The notes under the pieces: generated by a model
Told to the model about the DNA's origin: nothing
Database searches by the model: none
Seen by the model: only the letters and a program-made list of their open reading frames with translations
Assembly (NCBI GenBank): GCA_963383645.1
Contig: OY726557.1
Span: 152,962,201 to 153,026,200, forward strand
From: Muscardinus avellanarius
Lineage: Eukaryota > Chordata > Mammalia > Rodentia > Gliridae
Direction of reading: 5' to 3'
Length of the DNA stretch: 64,000 bases
Translations under genes and position numbers: made by a program
Part shown: positions 1 to 11,022 of the stretch, one piece after another
Layout: the number at the start of each line of letters is the position of its first letter
Numbering within the stretch: the first letter of the stretch is position 1

Positions 1-1794
1 GTCCCTATTCTCATTATTCAGTTGACTCCAAGAGATAATGCTGAGCCTTATGATCTTCATGCTTTTGGGCGAATCGTCTCACAACCAACATGATTGCATT
101 GGGGCTTTACATTTTTCTTTTAAATGAGCATTTCTTCTGGTGCTCTGTTTTTTGCCAGTTCTTCCCATCCTTGAAACTTGAAGTTTCTAGCAAAATCATT
201 CTCTTGAAATTTCACTAAAATCATTCTCCATTCTCCATTTTCATGTCCACTCGTCCATCACATCCTAATTATTTTCCTTTATGTCTTTTTACCTATCATT
301 TTGCATCGACATTATTTTCATAATAGTTTTTCAATTGCTATGCCTCTGCATCCAGTTGGCCTCCTGTGGCTACCAAGTGCTGGCACAAGTGCCTCCGGCC
401 TGAGAAACTTGCCTAGGGCTACATATGTTCAAGCTTGTGACTCCATTATTGGGTTACATTCTTTCAGTGTTGACTTTCGATAGTTCCATGGATTTTATTT
501 TGCTATCATTCAACTCAAACATAGACGTATGATTACCTATCTTCCCAGTAACCAAACTCTGGCCACATAGGAAGATTGGCCTACTCTCCCAACTCTCTGA
601 ATTTCTTTAATGCCTGTGGGTTTCCATTTTCCTCCTGCTTTCTTGGCTTAGCAGTAACTATTGAGGATGAGGGCACGCATATAGCATAGGCAAGTAGGCA
701 TTCTTGTTTGTACAGAGGATGCATGCAGAGTGCTTGCCATGTGATAAGTAAGGGAATGATTCTGAATGGCTCAGTTCTTTGACAACTGCAGAACTGCCCA
801 GGTCAGTATGAGTGTTGTCAGGGTGGTTACAAATGAAACAATAGATTTCTCCCAGGTATAGCAAAGAAAGCACTCATGGCTGTGACCTGATCTTGACATT
901 GCGCCACAGAAAAAAAAATCATATACTTATGATTTTATTTACTAAATCAACATATACTGTGTGCCAAAAACTTTGGTAAAGGCTTGACTTACAAGATAAA
1001 GTTTATTCCCTCCTCTTAAGTATCTTAATATCTAGAAGACAGACAAAATAAGACTTCATCAGATTGTTTTGAGGATTAAGTAGATGCCTTTAAAGGGATT
1101 AAAACAATGCCTGACAAATAGAGTAGACTATATAATGTTTGCTATTAATTTTAAATGAGCTTTAATTGTGTGCACATGCTACTAGGCAATAGTTTCCTGA
1201 CTATAAATATTGTGAGTCCTTATATGGATAATTATGAGGCGCTAACTAGAACTTTATACCATGAATTCCTTATTCATTCATTTTTTTCATTCACTATAAA
1301 AAACAAAAACAAAACAACCTTGAGAGCACCTTTTATATGTTCAGACTATTCTAGGTATAAAAAATAAGATAAGGCTTTTATTCTCAAGTTGTTCACATTT
1401 GTTTTTTGTATAGCACATGAAGAATAGAAGTTTTCTAATGATTTAACTTCCTATAACCTCTGGTTTTGTTTTTGTTTTGGTATAAATGATAAATAAATGT
1501 GGACAATTTGGATTTTTTTAATTCTAAAAATGCAATCAAATTACTCGGAATCTCTGGCACCTGTGCAGATGTAGATGAAATCTTCTGCATTGTACAGTTT
1601 TGCAACAGTACAAATCATGTTCCAAATGTAATATTAAGCTCCAAAAGAGCTGGCTCATCTGCAAGGATATATTTTCAATTATCACAGGTTTTATTATTAA
1701 GTTTATTTTTCTAAATCCATGGAAAATTGGTGACCTATAAATGGCTAATTTTAATTAAGTAGGATACCCTAATTTAATTTGCAAGGTATGGGGA
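1..1794. other. Intergenic sequence, no gene seen
   Basis: AT-rich sequence with only short chance ORFs. Apart from the MIR tail at 1040-1135 I recognise nothing. Confidence 0.5.
1040..1135 (+). repeat. MIR 3' tail fragment
   Basis: gttttgaggattaagtagat followed by acaatgcctgacaaatag matches the MIR tail pattern. Confidence 0.4.
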
Positions 1795-1960
1795 AAGAGC
1801 ACTAGATCTGAAGTCAGAAGATGAAGGGTTGATCCTTGTTTTATCACTTTCTAGTCATGTGACTTTGAGTAAATCATCTCACTTCTTCATTTGTGAGGCA
1901 AAGTGAATGAATACCATACAGGGTTGATGAGAAAATTACAAAAGATATTTTTATTTGAGT
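1795..1960 (+). repeat. MIR SINE fragment
   Basis: Diverged MIR core: a gtcatgtgactttgagtaaa block, then cacttcttcatttgtgaggc and a gttgatgag tail. Confidence 0.6.
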
Positions 1961-2140
1961 GCTTATAAAAATAGTGGGAGATAGCATATGCCAGGGATTC
2001 GTATTTTATATTTTAGAAAATTTAATATATCTTATATTTAAGATCATACTACACATGTATTCATATTTGAAAATATTTTATGTTTTCTGTGATACATTCT
2101 TTGCAATAAATTTTTCTCCACAGACTATATTCCGCTTGCA

Positions 2141-2261
2141 TTTAACTTCTTTTCTTTTTTACACTTTGATTGGTGCATTGCACTTATACATCTGAGTGAG
2201 GTTCAAAGTGATACAAACATACATGTGCACTTGATGTACACTTGGTGTGTTTTCCTTTGAT
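2141..2261 (-). mobile_element. Antisense L1 3' end fragment
   Basis: Reversed L1 3' terminus of the type starting ttgattggtgcattgcac. The same motif starts the clearer antisense L1 at 55410. A SINE follows directly. Confidence 0.55.
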
Positions 2262-2462
2262 TTTTTTTTTTTTTTTTTGGTGGTGGTACTGGGGTTTCTG
2301 GAAACCCTTCTACCTCAGGGCTACACTCCCAGACCTATTTTATATTTTTATTTGGAAACAGAATCTCTTAAGCCAGCGAGGGTGGCTTTGAATCTGTGCG
2401 ATCCTCCTCCTGTCTCCACCTCCCAAGCGCTGGGATTACAAGTGTGTGTTACCACGCCCGGC
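2262..2462 (-). mobile_element. B1-dID SINE, younger type, antisense
   Basis: T run, then the reversed ID part and reversed B1 part ending at ccacgcccggct. It lies inside the antisense L1 piece. Confidence 0.9.
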
Positions 2463-2538
2463 TGTGTTTCTCTTTGAATCACACTCCACTCCCCCTTCTC
2501 ATGCTTGTGAGATGAGTAGGTGATACCTGCATCTCAGC

Positions 2539-2940
2539 AATGCAATCAACAGATGATTGGATAAAGAACAAATGGCATATGTACACAGTGGAATTTACTC
2601 AGCCACAAAGAACAATGTCATGTCATTAGCAGAAATATGGATGGAACTAGAGAATATTATGCTGAGATCAGTCAGTCTCAGAAAGTTTTCTCTCTTGTGT
2701 GGAAGCGGGAGCGAAAATAGAAAACAAAAGGAATTTCAGGTAAATGGGGAGAGAGAGGAGAAGAATAGTGCAAGGGGATTAGGAAAGGGGGGTGTACAGG
2801 GAAGAAAGGAGACTGAGGAGGGAAAGAGTTCAAATAGTGCCAGCTATATTTTAAAAAGGGTGGGTTGTATACCTGCTTGTCCATATGCGTCAGGTTGCAT
2901 ATGAATGTGCAATATGCCCCTTTTAAATTCATATTACTTG
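2539..2940 (+). mobile_element. Sense L1 3' fragment
   Basis: 5'-truncated L1: the end of ORF2 (ggataaagaacaaatggcat, then a 'tggaactagagaatattatg' stretch) followed by a purine-rich 3' UTR. It faces opposite to the L1 piece at 2141. Confidence 0.75.
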
Positions 2941-3320
2941 TTATAATTTGGGTCTAAGATGTTCCCCAAAGGCTTAGTGGCCAGCCTGTGATAATATTAG
3001 AAGGTGGTGGAAACTGTAGGAGGTGGGGTCTACTTGGAGGAAGTAGGCTGCTAAGAAGTTCCCCGGGAAGGAAATTTCTTGTCCTTGTCTCCTTCTCTCT
3101 TTCATTTTCTACTTCCTTACTGCAATGAAGTTAGCAGCTCTGCTCTGCTACTTCATTCTGCCATGATGTGATGTCTCATGTCAGGCCCAGAAACGATGAA
3201 GCCAGCCAATTATGGACTGAAATCTCCCAAACACTGAGCCCAAATAAATCTTTCTTCCTTTATGCTGTTTTATCCCTCAGCCTTTTTGTCATAGCAACAG
3301 AAAGTTAACTATCACATTAC
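2941..3320 (+). mobile_element. Probable solo LTR of a MaLR-type endogenous retrovirus
   Basis: About 380 bases with features of MST/MLT-like LTRs: a gatgttccccaaaggcttag start, a ggtggggtctacttggagg block, an AATAAA near 3243 and a cagaaagttaactatcaca end. No internal retroviral sequence is seen. The family name is from memory. Confidence 0.5.
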
Positions 3321-5695
3321 TTCACCTGAACCACATATTTGAGACTATTATTTTCTAAACTTTTTACACATTTTTTTTTATGTTGGCTATTAGCAAGGGG
3401 AAATTGTTTACGTGGACTTAGTGGGTACACAATAAATTCATATTGGGCTTGAATTCCTGGAGACAGTGACGTGTCATGCATATTGGACAACTCTCATGGT
3501 TTTGAATAACTCATCTAAGCTAGAAATTAATATACTTCAGCTTCTTGGAGGTCAGTCATCTATCACAATGGCCATGGGGCATTCCTTCATCTCCGTTTTA
3601 TGCAAGCTTACTTAATACACTTGCAACAGCAAATTGTCATGTGACATGCTCTAGGAGAAATCTGATATCAATTTGTCAAGCATGATTTAGGAATAATGAA
3701 ATCCATTTGCCCACTATATGGTGATGGGGATAGCATCTAATAGATGAGGTATTACACTAGAGGTTCCTTCTAACTCTACTTATTCTTTGACTTACTAAAC
3801 AAGGACGTTTCCTCTGTGAATTTTATTGAAGGCCAACTCTCCCCTTAGAGGCTGTAAGACTCCCATCAAAATAATTTAATGATGAAAATGAACCTGGTCT
3901 AATTGAATTCAGTATGAACCAAGAGTCATCACCTTAGGGTGGGTTTGGCCCTTAGCACTTAATATTCTGCTCAGCAGCATGGCTCTGTGGCAAAGACAGA
4001 GCTGTTGTTTTTGCAGGCTGTAAGCTTAGGAAGATGTTTCCCTTGCTCTTTAATACAGGGAATGGGAAGCAGGGAATGTGCCTGGAATTGAGATAAGTTC
4101 AGGCACTTACCTTGACCACTTAGGAGCTTTTAAAGCCTGACACCTCATCAGCAAGTAAAAATCAACTCAGCAGGTCGCAATAAAACTGATGTCAAAAACT
4201 AAAAGCCAATTTTATTTCTTTGCTTTCCCTTCAAAGGTTCATGTTCTTTAGAGTACTCAACTAAACTCTCACCCTGTCCCCCTTAAGAAAGAATTTTAAT
4301 GAGTATTAGTAGGATTCCCAAGTCTCTGGCATGGAATTTACTTGCAAATTGATTTTTAAAAATTGGGTTGGAAGCTCTAAGGACAGAATTCCCCAACTCA
4401 CCCTGCTGTGAAACACTGTGCTCACCTCCCCATTGTCTGATCCCGCTTCATTTAACCAATGATGTTTAAAGTCTAAGATTCAGCCTTCCATTTCATTTCA
4501 CTGAGTCTCTGAAAGACAATCTAATGTTAAAATTGGCCCATTATCTAGACCCGTTTAATTTGTGCCTTAAAATGACTTTGGAAATAAGTTTTGATTAAAA
4601 AGTTACACCAGTGATGCATTTTCAGTATCACAAAGCAAAACCTATTTGAAGAAGTTATTCCTGCATGCCAGAGTGAGCAGGAGCCTTAATTCCCTGCAGT
4701 AACTATGTAGGCGAAAAGAAATCAGGAGGCTGGTGAATAAACAGGAAGCCATAAAAATCACAGGCATCTTCGCTATCTGTCTTGTTTCTCCACTGAATGG
4801 ATTGTGCAGTCAAAAATTACAACCACAATTGAATGTAAAATATTTTAAGAATGAGTACACACATTTTTTCCTGAAATAACTATTAACAACCAAGAAACAT
4901 ATGCTTCAGTGAGTACTTTTAGTTGAATCATAAACTACATTTCCAACAACTGTGTGTTGGAAGCCAGTTGAGACAGCTACAGAGAGGATATTAAAGCAAA
5001 TCAAGCTCTCACAGAGCCCATCTGTGTCTTCCCGGTGAGTCTCCAGTCACTTCTTTTCTTCAAAGTTACTGTTAAGCAGTGCAGTTCCCACCTTATCCAG
5101 GGATCCTCTATTCTTTCCTTACAAATGTGTGCATTCTTTCTCTGAAAATTAAGGAGAAAATTAAAAACCCTTATGTGCTTTTTAAAACTAGGTGGAAGGA
5201 GTGTAGTTCATCCCAGACAATTTGCTGAAGATATTAAATTTTGCAAACATTTAATTTCTCCTCTTATTGGATGGTTTGTTTGCTGTTTGCAGCTTTCGAT
5301 CTGTCCTAGGTCAGGAGGCCTGGAGAGATGAGTCACCAGCAGCAATAACAGGGAAATAATAAAAGGGGAAAAAAGAGTGGGAGTTGGTGTTGGGTGCTGG
5401 ATGAAAAGGAAATAGCATGAAGCTCACTTGGGATGTCAAAGCCTAGTATCCAAAGTTAAAGCGCAATCTAGAGACAGCTGCCACAAGAGGTCAATTCACT
5501 TGCAACAGCAGAACCAAAGTCAAGGATTTGCGTACGAGGACCATGACTCTGTCATCGAGGTAGGAAAATTCCTGTTCCATCTAAATCATTCACTTGTGCT
5601 GTGATGATAAAGCATCTCCTGAAGAATCAAGGCCCTGCCTTTGTAAGGTGAATGTTTGCTGTGTTGGAAGTCAGAGGCTCTTAAAAAAATTTAAA
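3321..5695. other. Repeat-free intergenic island
   Basis: About 2.4 kb with no SINE, LINE or LTR that I can recognise and no convincing ORF. Such islands often hold conserved non-coding elements, but conservation cannot be judged from one sequence. Confidence 0.4.
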
Positions 5696-5699
5696 AGAC

Positions 5700-6020
5700 C
5701 GAAGTCCATTATGTTTTCTCTAATATGCCCAAACTAGGGAGTATTAGGGATACCAGAGGGACTCCAGATAATGGAGAAACCTCAGCAAAGCTGAAATGGA
5801 AGGGTAGGAGATGAAGAAGGCTGAGGTTGATTAATGGAGGAGCTATGTTCAAATACGTGTAAAAGTATGAATGTAGCATGATTAACCTGGACACTCATTG
5901 TTGGGAGAGGGGAAAGGGAACGGGGAGTGGGGAGAGGGCACCAAGCACAGTCTGAATGTATGCCATTTTCAATATGATTCACATAAAAATAAAATAATAA
6001 ATTAAAAATATTAAAAAAGT
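5700..6020 (+). mobile_element. L1 3' UTR fragment
   Basis: Aligns along its length with the 3' UTR of the full-length L1 at 24061-24345 (shared ctctaatatgcccaaactag, agagggactccagat and a G-rich tract). It is severely 5'-truncated and ends in an A-rich tail. Confidence 0.85.
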
Positions 6021-6068
6021 AGAGGTAATTAATGCAACATGGGAGCTAGTCAGAAGTAGCAAGACTTG

Positions 6069-6302
6069 AGCCGGGCATGGTGGTACATGGTTGTAATCCC
6101 AACATTTGGGAGTCTGAGACTGGAGCATTGCAGTTCATGGACAGCCTCAGCTACTTATGCCATTTACAACTCATCGAGACCTTTGCAACTCAGTGAGACC
6201 TGTTTAAAAATAAAGAATAAAAAAATAGGGCTACAGGTGTAGCTTGGAGGTAGAAAGCCCCTGGGTTCTGTCCCCAGTACTGGAAAAAAAAAAAAAAAAA
6301 AG
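6069..6302 (+). mobile_element. B1-dID SINE, older type
   Basis: Complete: gccgggcatggtggtacatg start, ID part ctgggttctgtccccagtac, and an A17 tail. The flanking gtagcaagactt and atagcaaagctt look like target-site duplications. Confidence 0.9.
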
Positions 6303-7018
6303 AAATAGCAAAGCTTTACTTTCAGTACAAATTTCTGTAATATACATATATCTATACAAGAGTCAAAAAATCCTTTCAGTTAAATGGCTTACAGTTGAGA
6401 TTGCCCTATAATCCAGTCCCTGACTTTTATATGAGTAAATAGAAGCTGCTGCCTATGACCCAAGATTCTTCCTTTTCCTATTTCTCTGTATATAGCTCTA
6501 TCTCGCTTTGATACACAGGCTTCATCTGCAACCCTACCTTTTGGCTTCCCAGCCTTTTACTCACAACTAGAGGAACACACATCAGTGGTGTGGTATAACA
6601 GAACATGGATTGGAAGGGGATTGTGGGTGTTTGGAGATTAGAGTGAGGGAAGGGGGAGCTGGGGGAGGGCTCCAGGGATACCTGTTTAGTTGGACTTCCT
6701 GCTCCATGGAAAGGGTAACAAATGGGCAAGAACCAGAGAGAAGCATTATAAAGTCTGAGGCCTGGGTCTTTGAGTGAGACTGCCTCCTTAGCAACTTCCT
6801 GTTGTTAACAGATAACTTGGCAAAGGAAATCTGTCAACATTTGGACATCAGGAAGTATCCTTTTCCTGATGCCCACCCCATCTCAATCTCTAAGTATATG
6901 AAAAAATTTTGTATTCATACCAAAATTCTATGGCCTTTCATACTTTTTTAAAAAAATTTCCTATGATGTGCCTTCTCTGGGAAAAAATATTTTTATACCT
7001 GAAAATATCCTAACAAAA
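6303..7018. other. Intergenic, no feature recognised
   Basis: Unique-looking sequence with a purine-rich stretch near 6610-6690 and no gene or clear repeat. Confidence 0.4.
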
Positions 7019-7228
7019 GCCGGGCGTGGTGGCGCACGCTTGTAATCCCCGCCCTTGGGAGGCGGAAACAGGAGGATTGTGCTGCTTTGGAGCCAGCCAC
7101 GATGGCTTAAGAGACCCTGTTTCCACATAAAAAGAAGTTAAAAAATAGGTCTGGGAGTGTAGCCCGTGGGAGTGTATCCCAGAGGTAGAAGGACCTCCAG
7201 GAACCCCAGTACCCCCCCCCCACAAAAA
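7019..7228 (+). mobile_element. B1-dID SINE, younger type, with duplicated ID segment
   Basis: gccgggcgtggtggcgcacg start. The ID A-box segment is repeated (gggagtgtagcccgtgggag, then tgtatcccagaggtag). It has a C9 run before the tail. atcctaacaa on both sides is the target-site duplication. Confidence 0.92.
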
Positions 7229-7869
7229 TCCTAACAATTCTTGAAAACCCATTGTTCATGTCATAAATTCTGGGAAAGCTTCTTAGGCTTTCTCAGGAGT
7301 TCATTGCATCCACCACCAGGTGCTCTCTGTACCCTCACTATGATACCTATATTGTATTTTAGATTTTAGTGTCCTCTTTTTCTGCTTCCTTGAATCTTCA
7401 GTATCCAGCAAAGAACCTGACATATAATTATTAATCAATATTTTTGAGTTGATTAGTTCAGTGGATTGGCTGTTCTCCTACCCCAATTGGAAGTATCCTT
7501 GAGATTTCCTGTTTATAGCACATCTTGCCTCAATTTTCATCTCTCTTTCCTTTTTTGGCATTTCACTTCCTAATTTTTATGTCTCATCTTGATATCTGCT
7601 TTTGCCATATTCTCACATTCATTTTATGTTCCCAATAAAGTTTTTGACTTGCTGATTTATAAAGCTCTGCAGGTATTTTTTTTCCCCAGGAGAAATAAGA
7701 AAGAGTATTGAATTTGTAAGATCAGGCCAGTTAATGGATACATTATAATAAGGAACTAACACGGAGAATTGTCACAGAAAAGTTGATCCAACTAGTTAGT
7801 TTTCCTTTCTTGTTATTTATGGTGACTGAATCACCTCCCAGAACCAACAAAATTCAAATTTGACAGTCA

Positions 7870-7978
7870 TTAAAGACCATCCATTCCTACCGCTTTATTT
7901 TATACCTGAGAAAACTAAAGAACCAAGATGACGATAGTAAGTAGTGACTGAGCTGCAATTAAAGCCCAGACCAATTGT
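7870..7978 (-). repeat. MIR SINE fragment, antisense
   Basis: tatacctgagaaaactaaag, then gtagtgactgagctgcaatt, the reversed MIR core pattern. Confidence 0.55.
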
Positions 7979-8119
7979 GTTTAAGTTGTATTTTGACTTT
8001 TCAGTGCCAACCAGCTACAACTATGTTTGCTCCCTATCTGACTTAATATATTGCTTCAAGTATTTTTTGACCAACCTTCAGTCTGCTTGCACATTTTACT
8101 CATTTATTTATCATCTTTT

Positions 8120-8460
8120 TAATATTAATGTGAGGCCAATGACAGTCATCACATTAGGCCCCGAGGATACAAACAAGAACTTGTCCTTGTCCTAAGGAAA
8201 CTCATAGTTATGTTGAGGGTGATAATCACACAATGATGGGCAGGGTTGTGCCTAACTCAGCTTGGAAGACAGGTAATGAGCCAGGTTTTATGAGGATATG
8301 CCATCAGATCTGGGTCTTGAAGGATGCTTACACTTCAGGCACTAGTGGGAATGGAACCTGAGTAATGCAAATGAGAACATCTGTGCCATACAATGTGGTC
8401 TTTTCATGGCTGGCTCTTGTGTTGAACACAGAAAGGGCGTGTATGGGTAGAGGAGAGGTG
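8120..8460 (+). repeat. Ancient mammalian interspersed repeat (L2/L3-like class)
   Basis: gaggatacaaacaagaac, aggaaactcatagttatg and gggtcttgaaggatg blocks in order match a widespread old repeat. The exact family was not settled. Confidence 0.45.
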
Positions 8461-8479
8461 AAAGACATTTCCAGGCAGC

Positions 8480-8615
8480 TGACAAGGCGTGAGTTTAAAT
8501 CCCTGCTCTGATCAATTGACTTAGGTTATCTGAGTCTTAGTTTCATCACTTGTTAAATGACAATAATAATACTTACTGGACAGAGTTCATACTGGGATTA
8601 AATGGGATAAAGTGA
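8480..8615 (+). repeat. MIR SINE fragment
   Basis: gagtttaaatccctgctctg, then tgagtcttagtttcatcact and aataataatacttactg. Confidence 0.65.
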
Positions 8616-9693
8616 AATCCTCTTCTTAAGGATGCCTTTCCTTTGCAGAGAAAGTTATTCTCTGACTTGTAGGAACTATGAATGAAATGGTCTGGTGGGT
8701 ATCAGGGTCTGAGGGTAACCTCAGTCATCGCTCTCCCTTCCAAGTTTTGGTCCATATAAGAAACTGCATAGTCACAGAAGTTATAAACAAACTAAAACAT
8801 CAGATTTGTTACTAATAAAATGAGATTGAAAAGCTCTGTGGCTGAACAGTTGGAAAACTGTAACATCTCTTCAGATTAGAAGTCTAACAGTGTGTTTATA
8901 TTTTAGTGGAGATATGTTCAAATATTCTCTTGAAATACAAAGAATGAGTCAGAGCAGCAAAGGATGTATGTGTACATTTTGGGATGAACTGGCCACTTGG
9001 TGGCTGTGGCAGCGTGCAGTACTAGCAGACCAATACTTCTTTTTGTACCTGCTGTGCCTCTCCTCAAGGGAATTTCATACATCTCTGTCCTACAGAGATA
9101 AGGAGCAAGAGCACATGGCTAATATTGGACCATGAAGTGTGATAGCAAAGGCATGACTTACTCTCAGGAAAGCTTAAGGAACTAGAACTAGGGTGCAGTT
9201 TGCTCTATTTTTCACCTTCTCCCTACCACCGTGACAAGAAATATTCTGGACTGTTGCTGCTGTATAAGCTTGAAGCCTGGAGTGATGATGATATAGAGCA
9301 GATCAGTGGCTGACCAATAATGGACATGCACCCTAACCAGAAACATATGTACCGTAAGTCAGTTAAGACAGCTGGGTGGTTATTGCAGGAGGACCTTGCT
9401 GCACTTGACTGATCAGGAGTTGTTAAATCACATCTTGTAAGCAGTTGTCAATTCATCAGGTCAAATCTGTCCATTAAGTCTATACTTATCCAGATTTTGT
9501 GATTTTAGTATAAGTTCAATATATACAGTTGTTCAATTCCTGTTTGAATATATATGTAATTGTCCAATATGGATTCTGCTCACATCACGGTTTTTGCATG
9601 GGTACTTCTATTTATCAGAATGGTGGAAATGAACATCTATTTTTTCTACTTTCATTTTTTACAACATACTTTTATATTTATTTAAATATTCTA
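8616..9693. other. Intergenic, no feature recognised
   Basis: No gene and no clear repeat. The 81-codon open stretch near 8890 has no recognisable domain and is probably chance. Confidence 0.4.
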
Positions 9694-9883
9694 GCCGGGC
9701 ATGGTGGCACATGCTTGTAATCTCTACGCTTGGGAGGCGGAGACAGGAGGATCGCGCAGGTTCGAAGCCAGCCACTTGCTCTGGCTTAAGAGACCCTGTT
9801 TCCAAATAAAAATATAAAAATAGGTCTGGGAGTGTACCCCGGAGGTAGAAGGGCTTCCAGGAACCCCAGTACCACACAAAAAA
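9694..9883 (+). mobile_element. B1-dID SINE, younger type
   Basis: Complete copy with the diagnostic gcgcaggttcgaagccagcc and gggcttccaggaacccc. aaatattcta flanks both ends (9684-9693, 9882-9891). Confidence 0.95.
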
Positions 9884-9891
9884 ATATTCTA

Positions 9892-10801
9892 TCACAATAT
9901 ACAACATCTAAACTTGTGCTATTTAATTTATAAATTAGTCCTTAACTATCACTGGCTGAAGGCAAGGCTTACATCTACTGTATAGTGTACTCCTACCATG
10001 TTATACAAAATAACTGCTAAGAATAAGAAATGTGGTTGAATGGCAAATTTAGCCTCCAAAAAGTGTTTTTTTAAGAAAAGTTCTGATTTTGGATTTTGAG
10101 TATAATTGTTTTTCTAGTATAATTGTTTATACAAATCTATGCAGTTAATAAAGCTAACACAGACTAGTTCTTTTAATCACATTGAGTTAGCAAAAAGAAT
10201 AAATGTACAAAAACAGTAACGGTACAATCAAGCTTATCATCTTAGGGAAGAAAATTTTTATAGCATGTGTGTGTTTTATGGTGTTGCTAACCACAGAGTC
10301 AATCATCTGGTAAGTAAATTAATCTAAGCTTTCACAATAACTGAATAATTCACTATTCAAGATACTATGAATAAATGCAAAAGAAAAAGAGAAGGGAGTT
10401 TTACTTTGATACAACTCTGAGATAAGACACATAGAAGAAATTTAATCCTCTGCAAATGGCCCAAATATTGCAAACTATGTATAGGGAGTTGCTGGCAGGA
10501 TTTGGAATTAATGTTAGGAAGCATTAAGTGGGAAAAGGATTAATATCATATTAGAAAATAAATGAAAAATGTTCTAAGCTGGCCTCTGCATAGCCACTAT
10601 ATTCATATTCTACATGAAGGGCTGCATTAATATAATTAGGGAAGGGTCTCAATGGAAATGAGCAGGCTCAGTATAATGTAAATGTTTTTAATGATTATAG
10701 AGATTTCATAAGTGATACACTCATTAATGACGCTCACTGAGTAGAATAACACTTCTTATCACATTCAACAAGATCAAAGTTCTGCAAAGATTGTTTTATT
10801 T
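9892..10801. other. Intergenic, no feature recognised
   Basis: AT-rich, repeat-poor sequence without an ORF of note. Confidence 0.4.
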
Positions 10802-10814
10802 AAATTTCAGCCTA

Positions 10815-11012
10815 GCCGGGCGTGGTGGCGCACGCTTGTAATCCCCGCGCTTGGGAGGCGGAGACAGGAGGATCGCGCAGGTTCGAAGCCAGCCGTGCTG
10901 GCGTAAGAGACCCTGTTTCAAAAATATAAAATAGGTCTGGGAGTGTAGCCCGGAGGAAGAAGGGCTTCCAGGAACCCCAGTACCACCAAAAAAAAAAAAA
11001 AAAAAAAAAAAA
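10815..11012 (+). mobile_element. B1-dID SINE, younger type
   Basis: Complete, close to consensus, with a pure A tail of about 27. Flanks aaatttcagccta (10802-10814) and aaattcagccta (about 11011-11022) are the target-site duplication. Confidence 0.95.
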
Positions 11013-11022
11013 ATTCAGCCTA

